Shown: positions 15,090 to 25,715 of the stretch, in pieces
Layout: each line of letters opens with the position of its first letter
How positions within the stretch are numbered: position 1 is the first letter of the stretch
Origin: Anatilimnocola floriformis
Lineage (GTDB): Bacteria; Planctomycetota; Planctomycetia; Pirellulales; Pirellulaceae
Reading direction: 5' to 3'
Assembly: GCF_024256385.1 (NCBI RefSeq)
Contig: NZ_JAMLFW010000001.1
Location: 4,030,001-4,094,000 of the forward strand
DNA length: 64,000 bases
Notes under the pieces: generated by a model
Databases searched by the model: none
What the model was told of the DNA's origin: nothing
What the model saw: the letters and a program-made list of their open reading frames with translations, nothing else
Position numbers and translations under genes: made by a program

Positions 15090-15977
15090 GTGCAACTCGG
15101 TTCGACTTGGATCGACGATACCTTTGCTGAAGCCTTCGGCATGCGCTACTGCCGTTTGATCGTAACGGCTGCCGATGCGTACTGGCTCGATGCTGCGCTG
15201 CGCGAGTTCTGCGGCTATAGCGCGAGCGTCATCGCTTGCGACGCCGAGATCGGCATTGAGCGGCAGCTGACGACTGCAGAAACGCCGGACGGCCGGGTCG
15301 GGGCGAGCGTGTTGCTATTCGGTTTCTCGACCGATGCGCTGGCGAAGGCCATTCCGAACCGCGCCGGCCAATGCTTGATGACAGCGCCATCGACGGCGGT
15401 CTTCGATGGCTTGCCTAACAGCGAAACAAAAATTCCGCTTGGCAAACACATTCGCTTTTTTGGCGATGGTTTTCAAAAGAGCAAAAAGCTCGGCAAGCGT
15501 CGTTACTGGCGGATTCCGGTAATGGACGGCGAGTTTGTGATCGATGATGTGATGGGCATCGAACGTGGCGTCGCCGGCGGCAACATTATTCTGCAAGGGA
15601 TCAATCAGACGACCGCATTGGCTGCTGCCCGGCGCGCAGCCGAAGCGGTTGCAGCACTACCGGGCGTGATCGCTCCTTTTCCGGGAGGAGTCGCGCGGTC
15701 GGGAAGCAAAGTTGGCTCGCGCTACAAAGCATTAAAGGCTTCGACGGCCGATGCTTATTGCCCGACGCTCCGCGGCCGGGTTGTAAGCAAGCTGCATCCC
15801 GACGCCAACTGCGCTTACGAAGTAGTCGTTGACGGTGAGAGTGAAGCCGCCGTCGGCCTGGCGATGGCAGCCGCAATGCGGGCTGCAGCCGGTGACGGCG
15901 TGGTGTCGATTTCGGCAGGCAACTACGGCGGCAAGCTCGGCAAGTTTCACTTTCACTTGCACAAGCTGCTGGGCTGA
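15090..15977 (+). CDS. ftr: Formylmethanofuran-tetrahydromethanopterin formyltransferase
   Basis: A cytosolic enzyme of the tetrahydromethanopterin-linked C1 pathway. It transfers the formyl group between methanofuran and H4MPT, and in planctomycetes and methylotrophs works in formaldehyde oxidation. At 295 residues from GTG 15090 it has the length of the family. Characteristic stretches are IDDTFAEAFGMRYCRLIVTA at the start, GVIAPFPGGVARSGSKVGSRYK in the second half and ISAGNYGGKLGKFHFHLHKL at the end. The frame is open upstream into the tRNA array, but conservation starts at the GTG. It may be co-transcribed with the tRNAs, since no terminator separates it from tRNA-His. The family is often called fhcD in bacteria. 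Confidence 0.93.
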   Translation: MQLGSTWIDDTFAEAFGMRYCRLIVTAADAYWLDAALREFCGYSASVIACDAEIGIERQLTTAETPDGRVGASVLLFGFSTDALAKAIPNRAGQCLMTAPSTAVFDGLPNSETKIPLGKHIRFFGDGFQKSKKLGKRRYWRIPVMDGEFVIDDVMGIERGVAGGNIILQGINQTTALAAARRAAEAVAALPGVIAPFPGGVARSGSKVGSRYKALKASTADAYCPTLRGRVVSKLHPDANCAYEVVVDGESEAAVGLAMAAAMRAAAGDGVVSISAGNYGGKLGKFHFHLHKLLG

Positions 15978-15988
15978 TGATCCGGCGC

Positions 15989-17218
15989 TCAGCCGCTGAT
16001 ACTGGCGATCAGATCTTTCGCAAAAACGGCGAGGGCGATGAAAATCACCACGCCGAAGGTGCTGTAGGCCGCGATGTAGATTCCCCTGACGAATTCTGCG
16101 CTCGGTGGCTCGCGCAGCTCATACACCGACCAGGGATTGGCCAGCGGCGCGTTTTGATTCGACCTCACCAGTTCCGGGCCGAGCGTCGCTCCCCAACTGC
16201 TGCGCCGCGTTTTGGTGCAAATGCCGGTGATCTTTTTCTGCGCGACGAACTGCCGCAGCATGGCATCGTTGTTGATGACCTTCGAGGAAAAGACCAGTTC
16301 GATCTTGTCCTGCGGTGCACCATCGGGATACATCGCGACCCAAACTTCCCGCCACTTATCGTTCTCGGTTTCAACCACATAGCCGCCGGGCTCGAAGTCG
16401 GTGATGGAGACGTGGCGGTTGTCGCCAGGGCCATTCTCGATGAGGTCGGCTGCGGAGATCTCTTGCGGTGGCCGCTGCAGCACTTCGAATTCATCCTTGG
16501 TAACCGCGCCCATAAACGCGAGGATTGGTCCCAGGAAAAGGCCGGCGAGAATGGCGATTACGACAAGCGCGGTTAGCGGAGTTCTCTGCCGTAGATCGGC
16601 CGGCGGTTCGGCCTTCCAATAAATAGTGCGAACGAGCGGGCCGCTGATGGTCTGCACGATCTCCGGCTCGAGTTCATCGATCTGCGACATGCGATAGAGA
16701 ATGCCCTGCAACAGCTGTTGAGCATTCGTCATGGCAGGATCGGAGCGGAGAATCTGCAACGGCGTTTTGCCGTCGCGAAAGCGGACCTCCATGCCTTTGA
16801 TCCGCCCCAGCAGCGTTTGGATCGCGGCCCCTTCGACCGTGCCGCCGTGATAGACGATGCTGGTCATTCGCTCGATCTCTTGCACGCGGCGTTTGACCAC
16901 GCGGCCGGTGTAGAGATGGGTCGCGCGAATCTCATCGCCCTCGAGTTCGATCTGGCCGTAGTCTCCCTTCGTCATCATGTAGGCGAAGACGCCAAAGCCA
17001 GCGACCGCGGCCACGCAACCGAGGTAACTCAACGGCGGCTCGGCAAGCCAGAGCAGAAAGCCGATTGTCGCGATACCAAAAGCGATTACCAGCGCCGTGC
17101 CGATGTATTGGCCAATGATGCGGCCACGCGAGAAGTAACCACGGATCACTCCCGCCGGTGGCTGCAGGTTTTCGGGAAGGATGCCGAAATCGCGAAAGGA
17201 CTGCGGTTGCTGAGGCAT
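15989..17218 (-). CDS. Membrane protein of unknown function
   Basis: 409 residues from the ATG at 17218 (MPQQPQSF). Two adjacent N-terminal transmembrane helices (about 35-55 and 60-82) are followed by a PH-like soluble segment with IELEGDEIRATHLYTGRVVK (about 88-200), a third helix at 225-250, a second soluble domain and a final helix near 385-405. The pattern suggests an envelope protein with two cytosolic or periplasmic modules. No enzyme motif is visible. It is upstream-adjacent to rnc on the same strand (122 bases between rnc stop and this start), so the two might share a transcript. Function unknown. Confidence 0.7.
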   Translation of the reverse strand: MPQQPQSFRDFGILPENLQPPAGVIRGYFSRGRIIGQYIGTALVIAFGIATIGFLLWLAEPPLSYLGCVAAVAGFGVFAYMMTKGDYGQIELEGDEIRATHLYTGRVVKRRVQEIERMTSIVYHGGTVEGAAIQTLLGRIKGMEVRFRDGKTPLQILRSDPAMTNAQQLLQGILYRMSQIDELEPEIVQTISGPLVRTIYWKAEPPADLRQRTPLTALVVIAILAGLFLGPILAFMGAVTKDEFEVLQRPPQEISAADLIENGPGDNRHVSITDFEPGGYVVETENDKWREVWVAMYPDGAPQDKIELVFSSKVINNDAMLRQFVAQKKITGICTKTRRSSWGATLGPELVRSNQNAPLANPWSVYELREPPSAEFVRGIYIAAYSTFGVVIFIALAVFAKDLIASISG

Positions 17219-17340
17219 GGCGATGGGAGAGGGCAAGCGTTGGCTGGTCGAGTTTCGCCCGATTGTGCCGGACGCAAAGTCCGGCGTCAAATTTCGCGGC
17301 GACCAGTTTCGCTGCGACCAGCACCTACCCCGCCAATCGA

Positions 17341-18120
17341 TCAGTCGGATGGATACGTCGCCGGCTCGCCCTTGATTTCCATCAAGGCATTGCAAGCGGC
17401 CCGTTGTTCGGCTTCCTTCTTGTTGCGGCCCCAAGCGCCTTGATAGCGCGTGCCGCCGATTTGAGCGACGATCTTGAAGCACTTGCTATGGTCGGGGCCC
17501 TTCTCATCCATCAAGTGATAGGTGGGCGTGGTGCCAACTTCGCGCTGGGCCAGTTGTTGCAGCAGCGATTTGTAGTTGCCGCCGAGTTCGCCAGCCGCGG
17601 CGAGTTCCACTTCCGGTCCGATATAGGCCAGTACAAACTGTCGGGCCGCCGGCTCACCGCCATCCATATAGATCGCGGCGATCAGCGACTCAAATACATC
17701 GGCGAGCAGCGACGGCGGCACGCTGGGGTGCGTCGACATCCCTTTGCCGAGCACGAGAAATTCTTGCAGGCCGAGGGCTTCGCTCACTTTGGCGCAAGTC
17801 TGCCGGCTGACGACTACCGACTTGATCTTCGTCAGATCTCCCTCGAGATAATCGGGGAACTGCTGAAACAGCACGTCGCATACGACAAAGCCAAGAATCG
17901 CGTCGCCCAGGAACTCCAGCCGTTCGTTCGAAGCCAGCCGATGTTCGGCGCCGGAGGCGTGCGTGAGCGCAGCGCGCAGCAGGGCCTGATTGCGAAATTG
18001 ATAGCCGATGCGATGTTCGCAGCGCTCTAGCAAGGTGAGCGAATCGAGAGGCGCGGCCGTGGCGGTGTCCGTGGCAGTGGGCTGCGGATCACCGTCGAGC
18101 ACGGGAGTTTCGTCAGTCAT
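17341..18120 (-). CDS. rnc: Ribonuclease III
   Basis: A double-strand-specific endoribonuclease that processes rRNA precursors and structured mRNAs. 259 residues, slightly long because of a disordered N-terminal 28 residues. The catalytic signature NERLEFLGDAILG is at about 66-78, and the second metal-binding region ADVFESLIAAIYMDGG at about 140-155. The C-terminal double-stranded RNA-binding domain starts near residue 185 (GNYKSLLQQLAQREVGTTPTYHL) and ends with GRNKKEAEQRAACNAL. All expected acidic catalytic residues are present. It is divergent from the dehydrogenase at 18208. Confidence 0.96.
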   Translation of the reverse strand: MTDETPVLDGDPQPTATDTATAAPLDSLTLLERCEHRIGYQFRNQALLRAALTHASGAEHRLASNERLEFLGDAILGFVVCDVLFQQFPDYLEGDLTKIKSVVVSRQTCAKVSEALGLQEFLVLGKGMSTHPSVPPSLLADVFESLIAAIYMDGGEPAARQFVLAYIGPEVELAAAGELGGNYKSLLQQLAQREVGTTPTYHLMDEKGPDHSKCFKIVAQIGGTRYQGAWGRNKKEAEQRAACNALMEIKGEPATYPSD

Positions 18121-18151
18121 AGAAATAATACCCCTACTGTCGCAAACCTAT

Positions 18152-18182
18152 ATCTGGAAATATGTTTTGTCAATATTCAGAT
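18152..18182. promoter_or_regulatory. Imperfect inverted repeat between rnc and the dehydrogenase
   Basis: ATCTGGAAATAT and ATATTCAGAT face each other across nine bases in the 87-base divergent intergenic region. The position fits an operator serving one or both genes. No regulator is known. Confidence 0.25.
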
Positions 18183-18207
18183 CTAGTTTTGAGCCCCGAG
18201 GTCGGTC

Positions 18208-19182
18208 ATGCGCATTGTGGTTTGCTATCCCGTCGAAAACCGCCACTTACAACAAATTCAAGCCGCAGCCCCCGATTGCGAGGTTTGTAACGCCGGCCAG
18301 GAAGGGATCGCCCGCGAATTGTTGACGGCCGATATTTTTTGCGGTCACGCCAAAGTTCCCGTGCCTTGGCCTGAAGTCGTCAAGCAAGGCCGACTCCGTT
18401 GGATCCAGTCTTCGGCTGCCGGTCTCGATCACTGCCTGACACCGGAAGTGATCGCCAGCGAGATCGTCGTAACCAGCGCATCCGGACTATTTGCCGATCA
18501 GGTTGCTGAGCAAACTTTCGCGCTGATGCTCGGTTTGCTCCGCTCGCTGCCGACGTTCTTTCGCGCTCAGCAAAAGCTCGAGTTCATTCGCCGGCCGACT
18601 GGCGACTTGCATCACAAGACCGTTGGCATCGTCGGCTTGGGCGGCAACGGCACACGCATCGCCGAAGTGCTCCGGCCGTGGAAAACTCGGATCATCGCCA
18701 CCGATACTTTCGCCGATGACAAACCCGACTGCGTCGATGAACTCTGGCCCGCCGATCAATTGCCGAAGTTGCTGCAGGCCAGCGACATCGTGATTCTCGC
18801 CGCGCCGCTCAATGAAGAAACCGAGCACATGATCGGCGCTGCCGAGTTTGCGCAGATGCGTAAGGGAACGATGCTGATCAATGTCGCCCGCGGACCGATC
18901 GTCGACGAAGCAGCCTTGGTCGCTGCACTGCAATCTGGGCACCTTGCTGGAGCGGGATTGGATGTGACCGAAGTTGAGCCACTTGCTCCAGAAAGCCCGC
19001 TGTGGGCGATGCCGAATGTGATCATCACGCCGCACGTCGGAGCGCAAGCTGCCCGGCGTGTCGATGACTCGACCGATTTGATCTGCGAGAACCTGCGCCG
19101 TTACTTCGCTGGTAAAAAGCTGCTCAACGTCGTCGACAAGCGGTTGGGCTATCCCACGCCTGCAGCCCGCCGCGGCGAATAG
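18208..19182 (+). CDS. D-2-hydroxyacid dehydrogenase (NAD-dependent)
   Basis: A cytosolic oxidoreductase acting on a 2-hydroxy or 2-keto acid; the substrate is not evident. 324 residues. The Rossmann motif is GIVGLGGNGTRIAEVL (about 146-161). The catalytic Arg lies in NVARGPIVDEAAL, the Glu in DVTEVEPLAPESPLW, and the His in ITPHVGAQ. The N-terminal lobe is short and typical of the divergent, phosphoglycerate-dehydrogenase-like branch. The ATG has a GAGG box six bases upstream. It converges on nadB, 18 bases away. Confidence 0.9.
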   Translation: MRIVVCYPVENRHLQQIQAAAPDCEVCNAGQEGIARELLTADIFCGHAKVPVPWPEVVKQGRLRWIQSSAAGLDHCLTPEVIASEIVVTSASGLFADQVAEQTFALMLGLLRSLPTFFRAQQKLEFIRRPTGDLHHKTVGIVGLGGNGTRIAEVLRPWKTRIIATDTFADDKPDCVDELWPADQLPKLLQASDIVILAAPLNEETEHMIGAAEFAQMRKGTMLINVARGPIVDEAALVAALQSGHLAGAGLDVTEVEPLAPESPLWAMPNVIITPHVGAQAARRVDDSTDLICENLRRYFAGKKLLNVVDKRLGYPTPAARRGE

Positions 19183-19200
19183 CCGTTTCCAAACTGCGAG

Positions 19201-20844
<1,644 letters not shown>

Positions 20845-21172
20845 GGAGTGCTCACCAAGGGGTGTTTTGCGTGCCTTGCACTCTAAGCCGGTCACCTATT
20901 GAAAGAAAGTGCTCATCCCCTCCAACGGCCCGTCCGCACGCAGCCTAACAAACTCGCAAGGAACGATTTTTCCGCTTGCGCAGGCGGTAGGATCACGCCG
21001 CGCCCACCATGGCAAACGCGCCCCTGGGGCGGGTACACTACACCCTTCCTTTTTCGGCCCGATGGAGTTGTCGGCGATTGGCTGCCGATAGCACTTCTCT
21101 TGCCAGGAATCCCGCGCCTCTCCCGGTCGCTGTCTGCCTGATCGCAACAACACCGCGCAGCAACAACACCTC
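20845..21172. other. Divergent intergenic region between nadB and pyc
   Basis: No convincing gene lies in 328 bases. It must hold both promoters. GTTGGAGGGG on the minus strand near 20920 resembles a ribosome-binding site but lies too far from either start to assign. Confidence 0.4.
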
Positions 21173-24100
21173 ATGAACAAAATCACCAAGCTTCTCGTCG
21201 CCAACCGCAGCGAAATTGCCATCCGCGTCTTCCGCAGTGCTCACGAGTTGGGCATTCGCACCGTGGCCATCTATGCCCACGAAGATCGCTACGCCCTGCA
21301 CCGCTTCAAAGCCGACGAGGCCTACCTGATCGGCAAGCCGGGCGAACCGATTCGTTCCTATCTCAACATTCCCGAGATCATCGCGGTTGCCAAGCAGCAC
21401 GGCGTCGACGGCATTCATCCGGGCTACGGTTTTCTTTCCGAAAATCCGGAATTGGCCAAGGCCTGCAAAGCCGCGGGAATTACCTTCGTCGGTCCGCACG
21501 AAGAAGCGCTCAAAAAGCTGGGCGATAAAACGTTCGCCCGCAGCATCGCCGAGCAAACGCAAGTGCCGATTCTCAGCGGCAGCGACGCGATTCCGAATGC
21601 TCAAGATGGTTTGAAAAAAGCGACGAAGCTCGGCTTTCCGATCATCCTCAAAGCAGCTCACGGCGGTGGCGGCCGCGGAATGCGTGTGGTGCTGAAGGAA
21701 GCCGATTTCGTCACATCGTTTGAATCGGCGCAGCGCGAATCGATGTCGGCATTTGGCAGCCCTGATGTCTTTATCGAAAAGTACATTACCAGCGCCAGCC
21801 ACATCGAAGTGCAGCTCCTCGGCGACAAGCACGGCAACTTGTTCCACCTGTGGGAACGCGATTGCTCGGTGCAACGCCGGCATCAAAAGGTCGTCGAAAT
21901 CGCGCCAGCCCCGCATCTCGATCCCGCCGTTCGCCAGGCTCTGTGCGATGCTGCGGTGAAGATCGGCCGGGCGGTGAAATATGAAAACGCCGGCACGGTC
22001 GAGTTTCTCGTCGATCGCGAGACTAACCAGTTTTACTTCATCGAAGTGAATCCGCGCATCCAAGTCGAACACACCGTGACCGAAGAAGTCACCGGCATCG
22101 ACATTGTGAAATCGCAGATCCTCATCGCCCAGGGCGTGCCACTCGCCGATCCGGAGATCGGCCTGCCGTCGCAGGACCTGGTGAAGACCAACGGCTTTGC
22201 GATTCAGTGCCGCGTCACGACCGAAGACCCCGCCAATAATTTCATGCCCGATTACGGCCGTATTGCGCATTATCGCTCGGCGAGCGGCATGGGCATTCGC
22301 CTGGATGCGGGCAGTGCTTATTCGGGCGCCACGGTCAATCCGTTCTACGATTCGCTGCTAGTGAAAGTTAGCGCTCGCGGTCGGCGGTTCGTCGATGCTG
22401 CTCGGCGCATGGAACGCTGCTTGCAGGAATTCCGCATCCGCGGCGTGAAGACGAACATTCCATTCCTCATTCAGCTGATCACACATCCCACGTTCCTGGC
22501 CGGAGATTGCACGACACGCTTCATCGATCAAACGCCCGACCTGTTTCACATGGCGAAGCGGCGGAATCGCGCGACCAAGCTCCTCACCTACCTGGGCGAA
22601 GTCATCGTCAACGGCAACCCGCTCGTCAAAGGCATGCCCAAAGCGACGCGCCGATTGCCAGCACCGGTGCCGCGCATCGAAAAGGGAACGACGCCGCCAC
22701 CGGGCTCGCGCGACAAGTGGAAGGAACTCGGCCCCGCGAAGTTCGGCGAGTGGGTCAACAAGCAGAAGGGGCTGCTCTTGACCGACACCACGTTCCGCGA
22801 CGCCCATCAGTCGCTCTTGGCAACGCGGATGCGGACCAAGGATCTGACGAACATTGCCGAAGTTTATTCGCATCACCTCAGCGAACTCTTTTCGCTCGAG
22901 ATGTGGGGCGGCGCGACGTTCGACACCAGCATGCGGTTCCTCAAGGAATGCCCCTGGCAACGTCTGGCCGATATGCGGGCCAAGGTTCCGAACATTCTGT
23001 TTCAGATGCTGTTCCGCGCCAGCAACGCCGTTGGTTACGCGAGCTATCCCGACAACGTCGTGCGCGACTTCTGCAAAGAAGCAGCCGAAGCGGGAATGGA
23101 CATCTTCCGCATTTTCGATTCGCTCAATTGGGTCCCCAACATGAAGGTCGCGATGGAAGCGGTCCTCAAGGCGGGCGGCCTGTGCGAGCCGGCAATCTGC
23201 TACACGGGCGACATCCTCAATCCAAGTCGCACTAAGTACAACCTGCAGTATTACGTCGATCTTGCCAAGGAACTCGAATCGCTCGGCGCGCACATCCTCT
23301 GCATCAAGGATATGGCCGGTCTCTGCAAGCCATACGCAGCCGAGCTGCTGGTGAAAACGCTGAAGCAAGAGATCGGCATTCCGATCCACTTCCACACGCA
23401 CGATACGGCCGGCATGCAAGCCGCTTCGATCTTCAAAGCGGCCGAAGCGAAGCTCAATATCTCCGACGCCGCGATGGCGCCGATGAGCGGCGGCACGAGC
23501 CAGCCGAATCTCAATGCGATTGTCGAAGGCCTCCGCTTCACCAAGCGCGACACCGGTCTCGATGCTGAAAAACTGAACCGCGTCGCCGATTACTGGCAAG
23601 CCGTCCGCGAGTTCTATCTGCCGTTCGACAGCGTGATGCTGCCAGCCACGGCGGAACTGTACGAACACGAAATGCCCGGCGGTCAGTACACCAATCTCTA
23701 TCAGCAAGCCCGTGCGATTGGCCTGGCCGATCGCTGGACGCAGGTTTGCAAGATGTACGCCGAGACCAATCAACTCCTCGGCGATATCGTGAAAGTCACA
23801 CCGTCGTCGAAGGCAGTCGGCGATCTCGCGCTGTTTCTCGTCGCCAACGACCTGCAGCCGAAAGACATCGTCGAAGGAACTCGCGATTTTGCGTTTCCCG
23901 AGTCGGTCATCGATCTGCTTAGCGGCATGATGGGTCAGCCACCGGGCGGTTTCCCTAAGGCCGTGCAAAAGCGGATTCTGCGCGATCGCAAAGCGGTGAA
24001 GGGCCGACCCGGCGCAAGCTTGCCACCAGCCGACATGGAAGCTGCGACGACCAAGGTTAAAGGCTTGTTGCTGCGTGATCCATCGCGCCGCGAAGTTCTC

Positions 24101-24613
24101 TCGCACATTCTCTATCCCAAGGTGTTCGAGGAATTCGCCGAGCACCAACGCAAGTATTCCGACACCAGCATCTTCCCCACGCCGGTCTTTTTCTTCGGCC
24201 AGGAACCAGGCGAAGAAATGGCCATCGATATCGAAGAAGGCAAGACGCTGATCGTCAAGTTCCTCAACGTCGGCGAGAGCAACGCCGACGGCAAACGGAC
24301 GGTCTTCTTCGAATTGAACGGGCAGCCCCGCGAAGTGACCATCGACGACAAGTCGGCTGAGGCTTCCGCGACCAAGCGAATGAAGGCCGATTCAAGCAAC
24401 AAGCAGCAGGTCGGAGCGAGCATGCCGGGCATGGTCGTGTCGGTCGCGGTGAAGGCCGGCGATTCCGTTGCCAAGGGCCAGAAGCTGCTGTCGCTCGAAG
24501 CCATGAAGATGGAAACCACCGTGGTCGCCGAGCAGGACGGTAAGATCGCCGAACTGTTTGTGAAGCCCGGCACGCGCGTCGAGACGGGCGATTTGATGCT
24601 GACGTACGCGTAA
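21173..24613 (+). CDS. pyc: Pyruvate carboxylase
   Basis: An anaplerotic, biotin-dependent enzyme: pyruvate + bicarbonate + ATP to oxaloacetate. 1,146 residues, the full single-chain length. Order: biotin carboxylase (1-460, with the ATP-grasp Gly loop LKAAHGGGGRGMRVV and the catalytic FIEVNPRIQVEHTVTEEVTG), carboxyltransferase (about 535-1000, starting LLTDTTFRDAHQSLLATRMR, with metal ligands in the HFHTHDTAG region), and C-terminal biotin carboxyl carrier domain with the biotinylated Lys in SLEAMKMETTV. BirA follows directly. No frame damage seen. Confidence 0.97.
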   Translation: MNKITKLLVANRSEIAIRVFRSAHELGIRTVAIYAHEDRYALHRFKADEAYLIGKPGEPIRSYLNIPEIIAVAKQHGVDGIHPGYGFLSENPELAKACKAAGITFVGPHEEALKKLGDKTFARSIAEQTQVPILSGSDAIPNAQDGLKKATKLGFPIILKAAHGGGGRGMRVVLKEADFVTSFESAQRESMSAFGSPDVFIEKYITSASHIEVQLLGDKHGNLFHLWERDCSVQRRHQKVVEIAPAPHLDPAVRQALCDAAVKIGRAVKYENAGTVEFLVDRETNQFYFIEVNPRIQVEHTVTEEVTGIDIVKSQILIAQGVPLADPEIGLPSQDLVKTNGFAIQCRVTTEDPANNFMPDYGRIAHYRSASGMGIRLDAGSAYSGATVNPFYDSLLVKVSARGRRFVDAARRMERCLQEFRIRGVKTNIPFLIQLITHPTFLAGDCTTRFIDQTPDLFHMAKRRNRATKLLTYLGEVIVNGNPLVKGMPKATRRLPAPVPRIEKGTTPPPGSRDKWKELGPAKFGEWVNKQKGLLLTDTTFRDAHQSLLATRMRTKDLTNIAEVYSHHLSELFSLEMWGGATFDTSMRFLKECPWQRLADMRAKVPNILFQMLFRASNAVGYASYPDNVVRDFCKEAAEAGMDIFRIFDSLNWVPNMKVAMEAVLKAGGLCEPAICYTGDILNPSRTKYNLQYYVDLAKELESLGAHILCIKDMAGLCKPYAAELLVKTLKQEIGIPIHFHTHDTAGMQAASIFKAAEAKLNISDAAMAPMSGGTSQPNLNAIVEGLRFTKRDTGLDAEKLNRVADYWQAVREFYLPFDSVMLPATAELYEHEMPGGQYTNLYQQARAIGLADRWTQVCKMYAETNQLLGDIVKVTPSSKAVGDLALFLVANDLQPKDIVEGTRDFAFPESVIDLLSGMMGQPPGGFPKAVQKRILRDRKAVKGRPGASLPPADMEAATTKVKGLLLRDPSRREVLSHILYPKVFEEFAEHQRKYSDTSIFPTPVFFFGQEPGEEMAIDIEEGKTLIVKFLNVGESNADGKRTVFFELNGQPREVTIDDKSAEASATKRMKADSSNKQQVGASMPGMVVSVAVKAGDSVAKGQKLLSLEAMKMETTVVAEQDGKIAELFVKPGTRVETGDLMLTYA

Positions 24614-24648
24614 GAGGGGCGAGGGACGGGAGGCGAGAGGCGAGGGAA
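24614..24648 (+). repeat. GA-rich spacer that supplies the birA ribosome-binding site
   Basis: GAGGGGCGAGGGACGGGAGG followed by GAGAGGCGAGGGAA fills the gap between pyc and birA. It is of the same class as the GA-rich spacers in the tRNA array and the tract inside drmMI. GAGAGG and GAGGG lie at Shine-Dalgarno distance from the birA ATG. Confidence 0.5.
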
Positions 24649-25425
24649 ATGCGGAAGAATGAACTCGCGAGTTTGGCGGCCCATCCTTGGATCCAGCGAT
24701 TGGAATTTACCCAGTCGCTGGGTAGTACGAATGACCAGGCAACTCAGTTAGCTGCGGAAGAGTTCCTCGCTTGTCCCGCGCTCGTCTGGGCTGAGGAACA
24801 AACGGCTGGTCGCGGTCGCGGCGGGAACCGCTGGTGGTCGAGTCGCGGTGGCTTGATGTTTTCGGTCATCCTCTCGGGCGAAGGTTCCGCGCCGGCCAAC
24901 TGGTCCGGCTATTCGCTCACGGCCGGCCTGGCCATTTGCGAAGCGTTGGCTGCCGAAATCCCTGCTGTGGATTTCGCGGTGAAGTGGCCCAATGATGTGT
25001 ATGCGGATGGCCGAAAAATCTGCGGCATCTTGATCGAGTCGCCGGCCCAGGCCCGCGGCCGGCTGATCGTGGGGATCGGCGTGAACGTGAACAATTCGTT
25101 TGCCGACGCGCCGGAAGAGCTGAGTTCCACGGCGACTGCCTTGTGCGATCTCGATGGTCAGCAGCGATCGCTCAGCGCGGTGCTCTTCGAGATTCTCTCG
25201 CGCCTCGAGCACTGTTGGCAGCGGCTCGCGGCAGAAGGTTTCGCCGCGCTTCGCGAGCATTGGCAGGAACGGGCCTCCCTCACCGGCCGCACGGTGACAT
25301 TGCAAGTCGGTCGCACGCAGCACGTCGGTCGTTGCCTGGGAATCGATGCCGACGGCAGCCTGTTGCTCCACACCGAGCGGGGCCGAGAAGCCTTCGCGGC
25401 GGGCAGCGTCGTCTCGTTCGAGTAG
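24649..25425 (+). CDS. birA: Biotin-[acetyl-CoA-carboxylase] ligase
   Basis: It activates biotin to biotinyl-AMP and transfers it to the Lys of carrier domains, very likely including that of the carboxylase encoded immediately upstream. 258 residues, without the N-terminal helix-turn-helix of the E. coli repressor form, so purely an enzyme. The biotin-binding loop is GRGRGGNRWWSSRGGLMFSV (about 50-69). DFAVKWPNDVYADGRKICGILIE and IVGIGVNVN form the catalytic core, and a small SH3-like C-terminal domain ends the protein. Spacing to pyc is 35 bases, suggesting one transcript. Confidence 0.94.
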   Translation: MRKNELASLAAHPWIQRLEFTQSLGSTNDQATQLAAEEFLACPALVWAEEQTAGRGRGGNRWWSSRGGLMFSVILSGEGSAPANWSGYSLTAGLAICEALAAEIPAVDFAVKWPNDVYADGRKICGILIESPAQARGRLIVGIGVNVNNSFADAPEELSSTATALCDLDGQQRSLSAVLFEILSRLEHCWQRLAAEGFAALREHWQERASLTGRTVTLQVGRTQHVGRCLGIDADGSLLLHTERGREAFAAGSVVSFE

Positions 25426-25606
25426 CGATCGCTCAAGTTGCTGCGCTTTGAGCGTTCAGCAACCAGCATTGATGTCGCAGCAGCCACGACGTGTGGAAAA
25501 CGCGGCGAATTCGAGTGTTTCTAGCTCTGGCATGACCTTTGCAAAGTGCTGAATCGCCATCAACGGGCAATTCAAATTACGTAGTAACTACTTTGAGGAT
25601 TCAGTC

Positions 25607-25711
25607 ATGGGCAACCGAGCGTTTTGGGCCATCTTGTGGGTTATCGGCATTCCACTTCCGGTCGTGGTCGTGCTCTACATGATTTTCGGCGGCGGTTGCA
25701 GCGGCGGCTAA
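25607..25711 (+). CDS. 34-residue hydrophobic peptide
   Basis: A short frame, MGNRAFWAILWVIGIPLPV..., with a GAGG box nine bases before the ATG. It has one transmembrane segment (about 6-28) and a Gly/Cys-rich tail ending GGGCSGG. Composition is far from random, and the start signal is better than in many of the long genes here. It sits in the gap between birA and the convergent kinase gene, four bases from the latter's stop. Function unknown; possibly a small membrane regulator. Confidence 0.55.
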   Translation: MGNRAFWAILWVIGIPLPVVVVLYMIFGGGCSGG

Positions 25712-25715
25712 GCGA

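Noticed and set aside
22358-24148. Long antisense frame of 596 codons opposite pyc
   Set aside because: Shadow of a strongly coding gene. Arg/His/Gln-rich composition without motifs. The same applies to frames opposite the permease (3278-4498), kinase (26109-27245) and matrix protein (35490-36773).
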